From Pseudobdellovibrionaceae bacterium (lineage in GTDB: Bacteria; Bdellovibrionota; Bdellovibrionia; Bdellovibrionales; UBA1609), in NCBI GenBank assembly GCA_018663505.1, contig JABJQG010000010.1, positions 1 through 64,000 of the forward strand: a stretch of DNA of 64,000 nt. The letters run 5' to 3'. Below are positions 17,617 to 26,807 of the stretch, in pieces. Each line of letters opens with the position of its first letter. Positions within the stretch are counted from its first letter, which is position 1. The notes beneath the pieces were generated by a model, which saw nothing but the letters and a program-made list of their open reading frames with translations, was not told the DNA's origin and ran no database searches. The translations under genes and the position numbers were made by a program.

Positions 17617-19245
17617 CTAATAAATAGCTCTATGAGCAATTGGGAAGCGACGGCCACGCCCAAAGGCATGAGAAGAAACTTTTAGAATTGGTGGAGCTTG
17701 CCACCTTTTAAACTCAGACATCATCATCATTTTTAAGATACGAGTATTTTCTGTGGTTTTTTTTGTAGTTTTGTTTTCAATGAGGCTAAGAACAAGTGGG
17801 TCTAATTTATCGTAGGATGGTAAACTGTCTGTATCTTTTTGATTGGGTCGTAACTCTGCTGAGGGCGGGCGAGTAATGACACCATTTGGGATCCAACTAT
17901 ACTTTTCTTGATATATTTGAGCCATTTTATAGACTAGGTTTTTTGTTAGGTCTCCAATAGGGCATAGGCCACCACATAGATCACCATAGAGTGTGCTGTA
18001 GCCCACAGTGAGTTCGCTTTTGTTACTAGTATTAAGCAGTAAGGAGTGATTTAAATTACTGTAGGCCATTAGAAGTGACCCACGTACTCTTGCCTGGGCA
18101 TTTTCATGCATTAAGCCAAAAGGAATATTACCAAACTGGCTTTCAATTTCTTTAATTATGGAATGATAAATATGGTTTATATCTAATTGATGAAGTTTGA
18201 TATTCATATTTTTAGATTGGGCTTTTGCAAATTTTAAACTTTGAGATGAATTAAATTTACTAGGTAAGGCCAGTGCTGTTACAGCTTCTGGTCCAAGCGC
18301 ATCAACAGCTAAGGCGGCTACCAGCGCTGAGTCTACCCCTCCACTGAGACCCAAGTGTACAGATTTTAAGTTAGTTTTTGTTGCGAAGTCTTGAATACCT
18401 AAGCAAAGAGCGCCCCTTAGTTTTTCAATATTATTTTTTTTACTAGGTACTTTTTTAGAAACAGCTTTCATTTCTGTTGTTAAAACAACAGATTGAAAGT
18501 CCTCTTTAAATTGATTTAATTTGTGGATTATTTTACCATTTTTATCTAAAAATAAACTACTGCCATCGAAGATCATTTCATCTTGTGCACCCACGAGATT
18601 AGCATAAACCATGGGGGCTTTAAAATACTTCACAGTTTCTTGAGTGACTCTAAGTCGTTGCTTCTCTTTCTTGAGAGTAAAAGGAGACCCACTTAGGTTA
18701 ATTATCAAATCTACCTGTTTGGGTTTAATTTTTTTAAGAGGGTTTTTAGAGTAATAGGATTCGCCGGCACTGTCTGTCCAGCCCCAAATGTCTTCACAAA
18801 TAGTTATGAGTGCTTTTTTATCATTAATTTTAATAATATTTTTTGATAAATCACCTGGTTCTATATGTCGTGCTTCATCAAATACGTCATAGGCGGGTAG
18901 GAGCTCTTTATGAAATAATTTACTCGGTTTTCTTGATCTAAGAACAATAGCTGAGTTAAAATATTTTTTACCACACTTGTTGTTGTTCATGGTAATTGCG
19001 CCAATAATAACACATAGGTTACTGGGAATAATTTTTTCAATTTTATATATGTAATTAATTTGCTCTCGAACAATACTTTTTCGTCCAAGAAGATCCATGG
19101 GGTGGTAGCCAAATAAGCTACACTCAGGGAAAACCAGTAGGTCAGTGGATTCTTGTTGTGCCTTTTTGATATTCATCTTAATAAGATTTAAATTGTATTC
19201 AAAGTCACCAAGAATGGGATTGATTTGAGCAATAGAAATTTTCAT
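17617..19245 (-). CDS. nadE: Glutamine-dependent NAD+ synthetase
   Basis: The 542-residue enzyme has an N-terminal nitrilase-type glutaminase domain (FPECSLFGYHP with Glu, FHKELLPAYDVFDE with Lys, ALITICEDIWGW with the nucleophile Cys). The C-terminal synthetase domain has the PP-loop HLGLSGGVDSALVAALA. It also shows NKSELTVGYSTLYGDLCGG and ITRPPSAELRPNQKD. It amidates deamido-NAD using glutamine as ammonia source. The start overlaps the DUF2203 gene by 4 nt. Confidence 0.96.
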   Translation of the reverse strand: MKISIAQINPILGDFEYNLNLIKMNIKKAQQESTDLLVFPECSLFGYHPMDLLGRKSIVREQINYIYKIEKIIPSNLCVIIGAITMNNNKCGKKYFNSAIVLRSRKPSKLFHKELLPAYDVFDEARHIEPGDLSKNIIKINDKKALITICEDIWGWTDSAGESYYSKNPLKKIKPKQVDLIINLSGSPFTLKKEKQRLRVTQETVKYFKAPMVYANLVGAQDEMIFDGSSLFLDKNGKIIHKLNQFKEDFQSVVLTTEMKAVSKKVPSKKNNIEKLRGALCLGIQDFATKTNLKSVHLGLSGGVDSALVAALAVDALGPEAVTALALPSKFNSSQSLKFAKAQSKNMNIKLHQLDINHIYHSIIKEIESQFGNIPFGLMHENAQARVRGSLLMAYSNLNHSLLLNTSNKSELTVGYSTLYGDLCGGLCPIGDLTKNLVYKMAQIYQEKYSWIPNGVITRPPSAELRPNQKDTDSLPSYDKLDPLVLSLIENKTTKKTTENTRILKMMMMSEFKRWQAPPILKVSSHAFGRGRRFPIAHRAIY

Positions 19246-19625
19246 AAGAAGTGCTTTTGGTTTTCAATGAGTATTCTTTCTTTATACCCACAGTTGTAAG
19301 AATGCCAATATAATATATCCTCTTCAGGGTATTTCCAACAAAGATAACCTGAACCAAAATCAAATTCTATGATCCACAGTCCTTTAGGTTTCGTACCGAG
19401 TCGGTTCATTTTTTGATACCAAGTTCTGATGCTAGAGTTTAACTGATCTTCCAGAGTATTCGCGAACTCCACATCCTCAATATCTATATTCTCTAGGTTC
19501 TCAATAAGTCGATTGACTCGTTCGCTATAATACTTAGTAATTTTTATTATTAAAGGAAGTAGCTCTCTAGCCTTATCTAGTTTGATAATGTGATTATGTT
19601 TTTGTGCGATAGTGATCACTGACAT
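19242..19625 (-). CDS. DUF2203 family protein
   Basis: The 127-residue protein begins with an ARELLPLI motif and ends with the family signature DFGSGYLCWKYPEEDILYWHSYNCGYKERI. The middle is a helical segment. The function of DUF2203 is not established. It is translationally coupled to nadE through a 4-nt overlap, hinting at a housekeeping role, though coupling alone does not prove a link. Confidence 0.85.
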   Translation of the reverse strand: MSVITIAQKHNHIIKLDKARELLPLIIKITKYYSERVNRLIENLENIDIEDVEFANTLEDQLNSSIRTWYQKMNRLGTKPKGLWIIEFDFGSGYLCWKYPEEDILYWHSYNCGYKERILIENQKHFL

Positions 19626-19753
19626 TATGAACCTTCTTTCAAGAGACTTATCACTTATATATACATGTAAATCAACATTGTGGTTGGCAATTATAAAATT
19701 TCACCATTTGAATATCTAAGCTCGTGCGAACACTGGTTATATATTAGTATTAG

Positions 19754-20371
19754 TTATAACATATCCAGAAAATTCAATTGCTTTGGTTGTGGAGTGATTT
19801 GTGGCAGCTCTAGTTGGGTTTTTCCTGTTAATTTTACAAGGTTTTCTATACTTGGCATTTCATTAGTCCCTGTCATTTTTACCATCATTTTGTAAAAAAG
19901 TTGTCCACAGTAAGAAGCATCAACTTCGGCACGATGGAACTCACCAGCAGGTATATCTAAGTGCTGTACGAGGGTGCCAAGTTTATAGTTTGGTAGTCCT
20001 GGATACACCTTTCTCGCTATTGACAAAGTGTCTAAAATAATCCCATTAGGGGCTGGAGACTCGTGTTTAGTAATGTCAGCAGTTAAAAACTGTGTATCAA
20101 AGGGTGCATTATGGGCGACTAAAATAAGATCTTCACAGAACTCAGTGAAAGGTTTTAAAAGATCCTCTATAAGTGGTTTCCCAATAAGGTCTTTGTCATA
20201 AATACCATTAACTTTTGAGGCTCCTGATGGCATTGCTTTATTAGGTTGAACTAAAGTAGAGAAAATAGCCTCCACGGCATCATTATTAAATTTAACCGCT
20301 CCAATCTCTACAATACGATCAGATCCAGCAACAAAGCCGGTAGTTTCTAAATCAAAGGCAATAAATCTCAT
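19754..20371 (-). CDS. dnaQ: DnaQ-like 3'-5' exonuclease (DEDDh)
   Basis: The 205-residue protein shows the three exonuclease motifs: FDLETTG (Exo I), HNAPFDTQFL (Exo II) and HRAEVDASYCGQLF (Exo III with the catalytic His). It is the size of a stand-alone DNA polymerase III epsilon subunit or a related repair exonuclease. No polymerase domain or adjacent polymerase gene is seen. The end carries a short PIP-like PKQLNFLDML tail that could bind the sliding clamp (inference). Confidence 0.88.
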   Translation of the reverse strand: MRFIAFDLETTGFVAGSDRIVEIGAVKFNNDAVEAIFSTLVQPNKAMPSGASKVNGIYDKDLIGKPLIEDLLKPFTEFCEDLILVAHNAPFDTQFLTADITKHESPAPNGIILDTLSIARKVYPGLPNYKLGTLVQHLDIPAGEFHRAEVDASYCGQLFYKMMVKMTGTNEMPSIENLVKLTGKTQLELPQITPQPKQLNFLDML

Positions 20372-20526
20372 GTGTCCCCCTGTGAATAATGTAAAAAAGA
20401 TTGAAGATTTTTATAACTTATATGTAAATAATTCTCTACGTAAAAATATAAAAACAAGGTGCGTGTGCTTTGTTTTTAAGCATTTGTGTTTTGTTAGCTT
20501 GGAAATGTTAAGGGAGATGATTTGGG

Positions 20527-20763
20527 TTTTAGGGTGTTCTATTGAGATCTGTCCGTCCGTGGGAGATCAGGGGCTAGCCGCCCCTGAAACCCGCAATCTA
20601 ATGGCATCGTGCCATTAGATCTAACAAAGAACTAAAATCCATTATTAAGAAAAAATTTTTAATTTTATAGATTCCCCCACACGACGTGGGGGAATTGGCA
20701 GGTTCGGGCCGCCTTTAGGCCCGATCTCCCACGGATGGAAAGGTTTCAATGGAACACCTAAAA
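20527..20763 (+). ncRNA. Structured element, copy 2 (complete): candidate ncRNA or mobile repeat
   Basis: Bases 20533-20568 pair with 20723-20758 as a 36-position helix with one mismatch and four wobble pairs. All four are G.U on the plus strand and would be A.C on the minus strand, favouring a plus-strand RNA. Inside are four hairpins: CAGGGGC-TAGCC-GCCCCTG (20568-20586), one with apical CATCGTG (20598-20618), CCCCCAC-ACGAC-GTGGGGG (about 20674-20692), and TCGGGCC/GGCCCGA (20704-20724). A truncated copy lies at 118-277. It fills most of the 443-bp gap between dnaQ and the PHP-like gene. No ORF of its own is evident. RNA, MITE and terminator readings remain open. Confidence 0.7.
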
Positions 20764-20814
20764 AAACCAAAACGCACCACTCACAAACCTATACTAAAAA
20801 AATATAACTAATCA

Positions 20815-22026
20815 TTACTCCACATAAACAGAATTAGTATAAATCCAAGTAATCCATTTCTTCCCATCGGGAAGCGGTAAGGTGGGAATCACTTTTACTT
20901 GAATGTTGTAACTTCCTGGTGAGGAAATACTAAATTCTGAGTATTTGGAATTAGTTAATTCCTGTTGGATTCCATCTTTAAAAAAGACAACATCAAAGGG
21001 GACAGTTGGTTTTTGGGGTAAATCTACAATGAATTTGAGACCATTTTCGAGTTTTACTTTTGTTCCAAGAGGCAAAACATCCTTATTTGAATTTTGTAAA
21101 TAAGCTTCAAAACCTTTTGGGTTAGCAAGAAGATCCAAACTAAAGTAAAATTGTCCTTTTTTAATGGCTTGAGCTATCTTGTTAGCATCTCGAATATGAT
21201 CTCCTGTGAGTTCAGATTGTAATAAAATATGATTTTTACTAATCTGAAAAATATCCTGGTATGTGGGGTAATTAACGTATGACCCAGGGAACAGTGTAGC
21301 TTTTGCTTCTGCATCGGCACCACTAAAACCCATAGTTGGTCTTTGTTTTAATAGTTTATTCCAAAGGTCAACTTCATCCTTTTGGTCCTTAAATAATCTC
21401 AAAAACGATAACCTTGGGTTAAATGGATACAATATCATAGTCCATAGAAAAGAGAGTTTTGACTCTTGCCAATTGGATTGCCATATTTTTTTTAAGTTCA
21501 AAATTTCGATGCCATCAATGCCAAGCCCAATATTCTTATTCCAGCTATAGTCAGTTTTAAAGGGATGGGAGATAATATGGATACCGTAATCTGAATCTTT
21601 TTCTAATTTAGAAAAAAGTTCGGTCCATTGAACTTGTAGTAACCCTAAACCTTTTGGTCCTGTCAAAAAATCTGGGAAATAATTTATAATCTTAGCGTTT
21701 AAAAAACTAAATTTATGGGCAGTGAAGACGGTAAGGTTATTTACATAACGAGGGGGAATCGGGGTATATGGGAATTGGTTAAGGTCAGAAATAAAGATAA
21801 AATCTAAATTATTTTTTTGTGCTGCTTTAATAACATCTATGAGACTGCCGCTACCTGTACTTTTAAAAGTATTTATATTGGTAACACCAGAATAATCATA
21901 AAAATGTTTAGGATGCTTTGGTGAGATAGATTCTGGAATGATTGATACATTAAATTGTGAAAGAAAAAGCCCATAAATAAATAGGCTAATAATTAAGACC
22001 ATAAAAGGAAAGAGCTTTTTAATCAT
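20815..22026 (-). CDS. Degenerate PHP-domain-like envelope protein
   Basis: The 403-residue protein has an N-terminal membrane anchor (FMVLIISLFIYGLFL). The domain follows the PHP layout but lacks its metal ligands: the usual DxHxHT position reads DYSGVTN, and the usual TDH position reads ISDLNQF. A later HIISHPF and GADAEA block match PHP motifs III and IV loosely. The C-terminal 80 residues look like a beta sandwich. It overlaps the glycosyltransferase gene by 8 bp, suggesting a shared envelope pathway. Enzymatic activity is doubtful. Confidence 0.65.
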   Translation of the reverse strand: MIKKLFPFMVLIISLFIYGLFLSQFNVSIIPESISPKHPKHFYDYSGVTNINTFKSTGSGSLIDVIKAAQKNNLDFIFISDLNQFPYTPIPPRYVNNLTVFTAHKFSFLNAKIINYFPDFLTGPKGLGLLQVQWTELFSKLEKDSDYGIHIISHPFKTDYSWNKNIGLGIDGIEILNLKKIWQSNWQESKLSFLWTMILYPFNPRLSFLRLFKDQKDEVDLWNKLLKQRPTMGFSGADAEAKATLFPGSYVNYPTYQDIFQISKNHILLQSELTGDHIRDANKIAQAIKKGQFYFSLDLLANPKGFEAYLQNSNKDVLPLGTKVKLENGLKFIVDLPQKPTVPFDVVFFKDGIQQELTNSKYSEFSISSPGSYNIQVKVIPTLPLPDGKKWITWIYTNSVYVE

Positions 22027-23359
22027 TTTTCACTATTTCGACTAAAGAATATTTTTCAGTAAGCTTTTTATTAAATTGAAACTTATAATTTTTTTTGATT
22101 AACCAAGTAGGAGCCTTTTCTTGTTTTTCAATAATAAGAAAGTTTTTCTTATTACTTGATGGAAGAGATTCTTCTCGGAAATCAAAATAATCAACTCGGT
22201 TCATGCCTTTGAGTTTATATATATTACGTTTCAGTTCAAAACTTAACTTTCCTGACATTTGGTATGTTCTTGCATATATATTAAGATTGGGATCAAGTTC
22301 TTTAATTTTATGTATCAGTTGGGTAAATTTATGAGCTTCATTTGTTTTTAAGGTAGGAAATTTATTTGCTAATATTGGTGAATGCACCTCAACGAGGAAT
22401 AGAGAAAATATTAATACCCAAAAAGAAGCACTTATTTTTAAGAAAATTGATTTCTCATAAGAATAGGCAACAATGGCCAAAATAGGAAGAGCAGAGAAAA
22501 TAGTCCAATTGGCTTCAACACTTCCTTTGAAGGAAGTTAGAAAAAAGAAGCAAAGTCCTAGCCAAGCAAAATGTTTTATAAATGAAATTTCATTTGGTAG
22601 TTTTTTGCTGCGAAGGAATACATAAAAAATCAGTGGAAAAATAATGAGTAGCTGTTCCAAAAGATATCTTATTGTCCACGAGGGGTGCCAGGAGCTTGCA
22701 CCCAGACCATGATTCATTTGAAATTTAAATGAAACGAAGTCATTTTGATAGTTCCATATCCATACTGGCGAAGAAAAAATCAAAAATAAAACAAACCCAA
22801 CTATAATTTTTTTTATGAGATTTACAGTATATTTTTTTTCTATAGCTAATGAGGTAAGGGCAAAAGGAAGGAACAGGGCCATGTGATATTTGCTGCAAAA
22901 GCCTAAGCCAAGAACAGCACCTAAAATTGAGTAATTTACATAGTTTGGCTTTGCCAGAGATTTTTTATAATAGAGTAATCCGAATGACCAGAAAAATACC
23001 AAAGGTATGTCAGGAGTAATAATCAGGGAGCCTGGGCCGGTGAGTGGAGCTAATAGAGCGAGTAGGAGAAACCAGTTAAGTCTGTGGTTAGTTAAATGAT
23101 CTTTTAAAATGTTGTACCAGACCAGTAAGGTGAGGTGCCCTAAGAGGACACCTGGCCACCTAACAGCTCTAAAAAAGTCATCGAAGGGTTGGGCAATTAA
23201 AAATAACCAGGAAACAAAAGGGGGGTGATCAAAGTAACTGAGCTGTAGATTATGCCCCCATGTCCAATAGTAGGATTCATCTAAGGAGAGAGGCATAACA
23301 GCAGCTAGAAAAAGTTTAACAAAAAGGCTATAAAGCCATAGTTTTTTAAAATTTGTCAC
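22019..23359 (-). CDS. Glycosyltransferase family 39-like membrane protein (ArnT/PMT type)
   Basis: The 446-residue protein has about ten hydrophobic helices. It carries the diagnostic first-loop motif DESYYWTWGHNLQLSYFDHPPFV (acidic D-E near residues 23-24 and a downstream DHPP), typical of lipid-phosphate-sugar-dependent transferases. The C-terminal 120 residues form a soluble periplasmic part. The acceptor (lipid A, glycan or protein) cannot be told. It is followed with overlap by the PHP-like gene. Confidence 0.87.
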   Translation of the reverse strand: MTNFKKLWLYSLFVKLFLAAVMPLSLDESYYWTWGHNLQLSYFDHPPFVSWLFLIAQPFDDFFRAVRWPGVLLGHLTLLVWYNILKDHLTNHRLNWFLLLALLAPLTGPGSLIITPDIPLVFFWSFGLLYYKKSLAKPNYVNYSILGAVLGLGFCSKYHMALFLPFALTSLAIEKKYTVNLIKKIIVGFVLFLIFSSPVWIWNYQNDFVSFKFQMNHGLGASSWHPSWTIRYLLEQLLIIFPLIFYVFLRSKKLPNEISFIKHFAWLGLCFFFLTSFKGSVEANWTIFSALPILAIVAYSYEKSIFLKISASFWVLIFSLFLVEVHSPILANKFPTLKTNEAHKFTQLIHKIKELDPNLNIYARTYQMSGKLSFELKRNIYKLKGMNRVDYFDFREESLPSSNKKNFLIIEKQEKAPTWLIKKNYKFQFNKKLTEKYSLVEIVKND

Positions 23360-23373
23360 GAAGCTAATTTGAA

Positions 23374-24372
23374 TTATTTCTTAGGAAGAGTCAACTCGAG
23401 GGATTGACCGAGCTCCCCAGGAACACCAAGGTCTTTTCCATTGCGAATTAGGTTAACAGCTCCACCATCGCTAAAGTTAAGAAAAACCTTTCCTTTGACC
23501 TTTATTGTGTAAACTTGGTCGGGCTCTAAGGTGAAGCTTTTGACCTGACCACTTTGAGTTTTATAGTTAAGGTCCACCTTGTCTAAGGCTTCAATTATGA
23601 TTTCTTGACTGACTAATTTAGCTGTAACCACCTTCTTTTCTTTAACTATTTTGGCTGGGAGCTCTTTTATAGGGGTTGGTTTGGGAGGAGCAGGTTTTGG
23701 TGGAGTTGGCACCACTGGTTTAGGTTTTGCAATTATTTTTGCAGCTTCAGCAGTAGGTGTGGTTGTCTTTACAGCTAATGGCTTTTCGGCAATTACTTTT
23801 TTTGGCGCTACCGGCTTCATGGTGGTTACTGTTTTTACAGTATTGCTTGTGTTATTCTTGTCCACATTGGTCGGTGTAGGTGCTGATTCTTTTTTTGAGT
23901 CCACTAACATGGGCTTTTCTTCAATTTTTAAACTTTGAACTTCAGTAGCTGGCTCCACATTATTGGCTTCATTTTCATATTTAGAAATAATATTTTTTAT
24001 ACCGATGATTAGGCCAATAAGAATAATAATAACGATAACAATTACTATTTTAGACTCCATGGAAGACTGTTTAAGAAATGGGGTGGTATTTTTAGGAGTA
24101 ATAGCAGTATTCATATTGTCCATAGACTGTGCTACAGCTACTTTATTTTCTTCATTAAACATAGAAACAACTTCTTCTTTGTTTAGTTTTAAAAAATCTG
24201 CGTAGGTAACCACAAATCCGCGTACATAAGTTCTCGAGGGCAGAGCACTTTTGTTTCCATCCTCGATAGCTATTAATACTCTGGAATTAATTTTTGTCGC
24301 CATTGCAACTTCACTAATAGAAAGCTTCTTAGTCTCTCTTTGAGTTTTTAAAAATTGGCCTAGCTGTTTCAT
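23374..24372 (-). CDS. rodZ: RodZ-like helix-turn-helix membrane protein
   Basis: In the 332-residue product, residues 1-70 form an HTH_25-type domain (LGQFLKTQRETKKLSISEVAM and TYVRGFVVTYADFL), a membrane helix lies at about 108-128, and a long Pro/Lys/Ala/Thr linker follows. The C-terminal DUF4115 domain has EALDKVDLNYKTQSG. RodZ links MreB filaments to the elongasome and controls rod shape. It overlaps the TPR lipoprotein gene by 4 nt, and together they resemble the pilW-rodZ neighbourhood found in many Proteobacteria. Confidence 0.88.
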   Translation of the reverse strand: MKQLGQFLKTQRETKKLSISEVAMATKINSRVLIAIEDGNKSALPSRTYVRGFVVTYADFLKLNKEEVVSMFNEENKVAVAQSMDNMNTAITPKNTTPFLKQSSMESKIVIVIVIIILIGLIIGIKNIISKYENEANNVEPATEVQSLKIEEKPMLVDSKKESAPTPTNVDKNNTSNTVKTVTTMKPVAPKKVIAEKPLAVKTTTPTAEAAKIIAKPKPVVPTPPKPAPPKPTPIKELPAKIVKEKKVVTAKLVSQEIIIEALDKVDLNYKTQSGQVKSFTLEPDQVYTIKVKGKVFLNFSDGGAVNLIRNGKDLGVPGELGQSLELTLPKK

Positions 24373-25142
24373 TGCGACATTTCCTTATTGATTATCTCCA
24401 ACATTTTTTCTGCTTCACTGGCAAAGGGTGTGTTTGGGTAAAGTTCTCGCACTTCATTTAATTTTGCAATGGCTTGCTCCCTATGTCCAACCTTAAGGTG
24501 ACTTAAGGCTGAGTAATAAATAGGGTTTGGGAAGTTTTGACGAGTGCAAAGCATGATTGTTGTTTTATATGCTTGATTCGCTTTATGGTATTTTGCAGTT
24601 TCATAGAGGCTTCGAGCGAAGTAGTTGTACGTATGACAGTTGAGCCGTCTAATTTTTAGAGATTTTTTTAAGTACTTTTTTGCAGTTTCATAATCTTTAG
24701 ATTTTAAATAAGCTAGCCCAAGGTTAGATAAGGATTTCTCAGGGTATGGGTACTCAAGATCTTCAATGGCAATTTTTAACTGCTTAATCGCTAGGTCGTA
24801 TTTCTCCGTTTGTATGTAAACTCGACCAAGGTTGTTTCTAGCATCTGTATACACGGGCTTAAGTTTAATTGCTTTTAAAATGTGTTTTTCGGCATCTTGA
24901 TATTTCTCTCTTACATAGAATGCGAGTCCAAGGTGGTTTTCTGCTTCAGCACTATCGGGGTTTAATTCCACAGCTTTCAAAAGAGCAGATAGGGCTTGGG
25001 GATACTCACCTCTAGATAGGTAACTGGTTCCAAGAGATAAGTAGTGTTTGGCTTGAAGTTTATTTTGTTTTTGTTTGGAAGAACAAGAGCTTAGAAAAAT
25101 TGTGATTAGAATTAAAATGGAGCTAATTAGATTTTTTCTCAT
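24369..25142 (-). CDS. TPR lipoprotein, PilW/PilF-like
   Basis: The 257-residue product has a lipoprotein signal (ILILITIFLSSCSSK, lipobox Cys near residue 21) and at least four tetratricopeptide repeats (for example AENHLGLAFYVREKYQDAEK). PilW/PilF proteins pilot type IV pilus secretins to the outer membrane. Whether this one does, or serves another complex, cannot be told. It is the first gene of the pair with rodZ. Confidence 0.83.
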   Translation of the reverse strand: MRKNLISSILILITIFLSSCSSKQKQNKLQAKHYLSLGTSYLSRGEYPQALSALLKAVELNPDSAEAENHLGLAFYVREKYQDAEKHILKAIKLKPVYTDARNNLGRVYIQTEKYDLAIKQLKIAIEDLEYPYPEKSLSNLGLAYLKSKDYETAKKYLKKSLKIRRLNCHTYNYFARSLYETAKYHKANQAYKTTIMLCTRQNFPNPIYYSALSHLKVGHREQAIAKLNEVRELYPNTPFASEAEKMLEIINKEMSQ

Positions 25143-25197
25143 ACTTAAAAGTTAACAAAATCCTAAAACGAGTGGAACTACTTAGGTCATAACGCAA

Positions 25198-26295
25198 TCA
25201 GCTATGTTGTTCTAATAAGATGTAGGACTCTATATGGCTGGTTTGTGGGAACATATCTAAGCCACCAGTGAGTGTAATACGATAATTATTATTTAAACTC
25301 ATTAGTTCATTGATGTCTCGAACCATGGTGGTGGGGTTACAACTAATATAGAGTATTGTCTGTGGGTTGAGTTTCAGTGTTTTTTGAATAATTTTTGTAT
25401 TTAGGCCAGATCGAGGTGGATCAAACAAGAAGAACGCTTTTTCTATAGAAGTTATTGCATTGAGTGATTTAGCCACATCTGAGCATAAAAACTGAATGTT
25501 TGTTAAACCGTCTTCTTTAGATTTCTTGATGGCATAGTTAATGGCTTCTTGAGAGTTTTCAACTCCAACAATAAGGGAGTTGTTATTGGTTTCTGCCAAG
25601 GGGAATGTGAAGTTTCCAGAGCCACAATAGAAGTCATAAATTTCAATATAGTTATTTTTTTGTACAATGCCTAAAACGAGTTCTTGTAGCCAAAGGTTTT
25701 GTTCATCATTAACCTGGGTGAAGTATCCTTCTTGGCTATATAGATAGAACTCCTTTTCTTTTAAACTTTTACCGGCGGGGTGACTTTTTATTTTTTCATT
25801 TAATTTTTCGTCAGCAATAATACACTGTTCAATGGGGATAAACTTGTGAGTTGCGTTTTGAAAATAGCCATATTGACCGTTTTTGACTTTTAATTTTATA
25901 CGATTTCGGTAGTAGTAGTCTTTTTTTGAAGCTTGTACGCCTTCAAAATGAGCTAAGTCATATCTCTGTATTCCTAACAGTGTTTTTTTAAGAATAGCTT
26001 CCTTTTCTTCAATTTGTTTTTTGTAATTTATATGCTGTAAACTGCAACCTCCGCAAAGCTCATAATACTTACAAGCTGGAGCCACTCTGAAGGGGGAAGG
26101 TTCGATGATTTTAATTAGCTTAGCAATGGCAAATTTTTTTTTAACTTCCACGATCTGCACAGTTACAAAATCTTCAGGGGCAGTAAATGGCACAAAAATC
26201 ACAAAATTATTGTACCTTCCAACGCCACGACCACCGTGAAAACTAATTCGGTCTATTCTAAGATCAATTTCTTCATTAAGCTGAGGTTTATCCAT
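25198..26295 (-). CDS. rlmD: 23S rRNA (uracil-5-)-methyltransferase, RlmD/TrmA family
   Basis: The 365-residue enzyme has an N-terminal TRAM-like domain and an iron-sulphur cluster motif C75-x5-C81-x2-C84 (ACKYYELCGGC), with a fourth Cys in PIEQCIIAD. The SAM-binding domain has DFYCGSGNFTFPLA, FDPPRSGLN and the catalytic ILYISCNP. It is slightly shorter than E. coli RlmD. Which uridine it methylates (RlmC or RlmD type) is not resolved. The ndk terminator lies directly before its start. Confidence 0.88.
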   Translation of the reverse strand: MDKPQLNEEIDLRIDRISFHGGRGVGRYNNFVIFVPFTAPEDFVTVQIVEVKKKFAIAKLIKIIEPSPFRVAPACKYYELCGGCSLQHINYKKQIEEKEAILKKTLLGIQRYDLAHFEGVQASKKDYYYRNRIKLKVKNGQYGYFQNATHKFIPIEQCIIADEKLNEKIKSHPAGKSLKEKEFYLYSQEGYFTQVNDEQNLWLQELVLGIVQKNNYIEIYDFYCGSGNFTFPLAETNNNSLIVGVENSQEAINYAIKKSKEDGLTNIQFLCSDVAKSLNAITSIEKAFFLFDPPRSGLNTKIIQKTLKLNPQTILYISCNPTTMVRDINELMSLNNNYRITLTGGLDMFPQTSHIESYILLEQHS

Positions 26296-26306
26296 ATATT
26301 TTTCAT

Positions 26307-26352
26307 AAAAAAACCCTATTTAAACAGTTGAGTGTTTTAAAATAGGGTTTTT
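26307..26352 (-). terminator. Rho-independent terminator downstream of ndk
   Basis: On the minus strand AAACCCTATTT pairs with AAATAGGGTTT across a loop of about 14 nt and runs into a T-tract. The A/T symmetry means it could also work on plus-strand transcripts. It isolates ndk from the methyltransferase gene, whose start codon lies 12 bp beyond. Confidence 0.8.
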
Positions 26353-26381
26353 CCTAAAGCACTTGGCTTTTGTAAATAATC

Positions 26382-26807
26382 TTAGTTGTTCACAAATTCA
26401 TTTTTATCAAAAAATAAATTTAATTCTCTAGCGGCACTATCTGTGCTGTCAGAACCATGAACAGAGTTTTCGCCCATGCTATCACCAAATTCAGCACGAA
26501 TTGTACCAGCTTCTGCGTCTGCAGGGTTAGTTGCGCCCATGATTTCTCTGTTTTTTAAAACAGCATTCTCACCATGCAAGGCCATCAGCATAACTGGGCC
26601 AGATGTCATGAACTCAACAAGCTCACCAAAAAATGGACGTTCTTTATGCTCAGCATAGAATTCTTCACATTTTTCTTTTTCTAAATGCACAAGTTTTGCA
26701 GCTGCAATCTGTAAATCGTTATCTTCAAATTTTTTGATAATCGCGCCCATTACATTTTTTTTAACTGCATTAGGTTTAATAATACTGAAAGTAGTTTCAA
26801 TTGCCAT
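26382..26807 (-). CDS. ndk: Nucleoside diphosphate kinase
   Basis: The 141-residue enzyme matches Ndk throughout: [13 protein letters not shown] at the start, [16 protein letters not shown], the [15 protein letters not shown] nucleotide loop and the active-site NSVHGSDS (His phosphorylated). It balances NTP pools by phosphate transfer from ATP. A strong Shine-Dalgarno (AAGGAGAG) precedes the start. Confidence 0.98.
   Translation of the reverse strand: MAIETTFSIIKPNAVKKNVMGAIIKKFEDNDLQIAAAKLVHLEKEKCEEFYAEHKERPFFGELVEFMTSGPVMLMALHGENAVLKNREIMGATNPADAEAGTIRAEFGDSMGENSVHGSDSTDSAARELNLFFDKNEFVNN

Noticed and set aside
20370-20618. Plus-strand open frame overlapping the structured element
   Set aside because: Its end is read from the hairpins of the repeat, and copy 1 cannot encode the same protein because the stem differs.
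20527-20763. Structured element considered as a retron msr-msd
   Set aside because: There is no reverse transcriptase gene nearby and no recognisable msr branch-point context; the variable stem is not a known retron trait.
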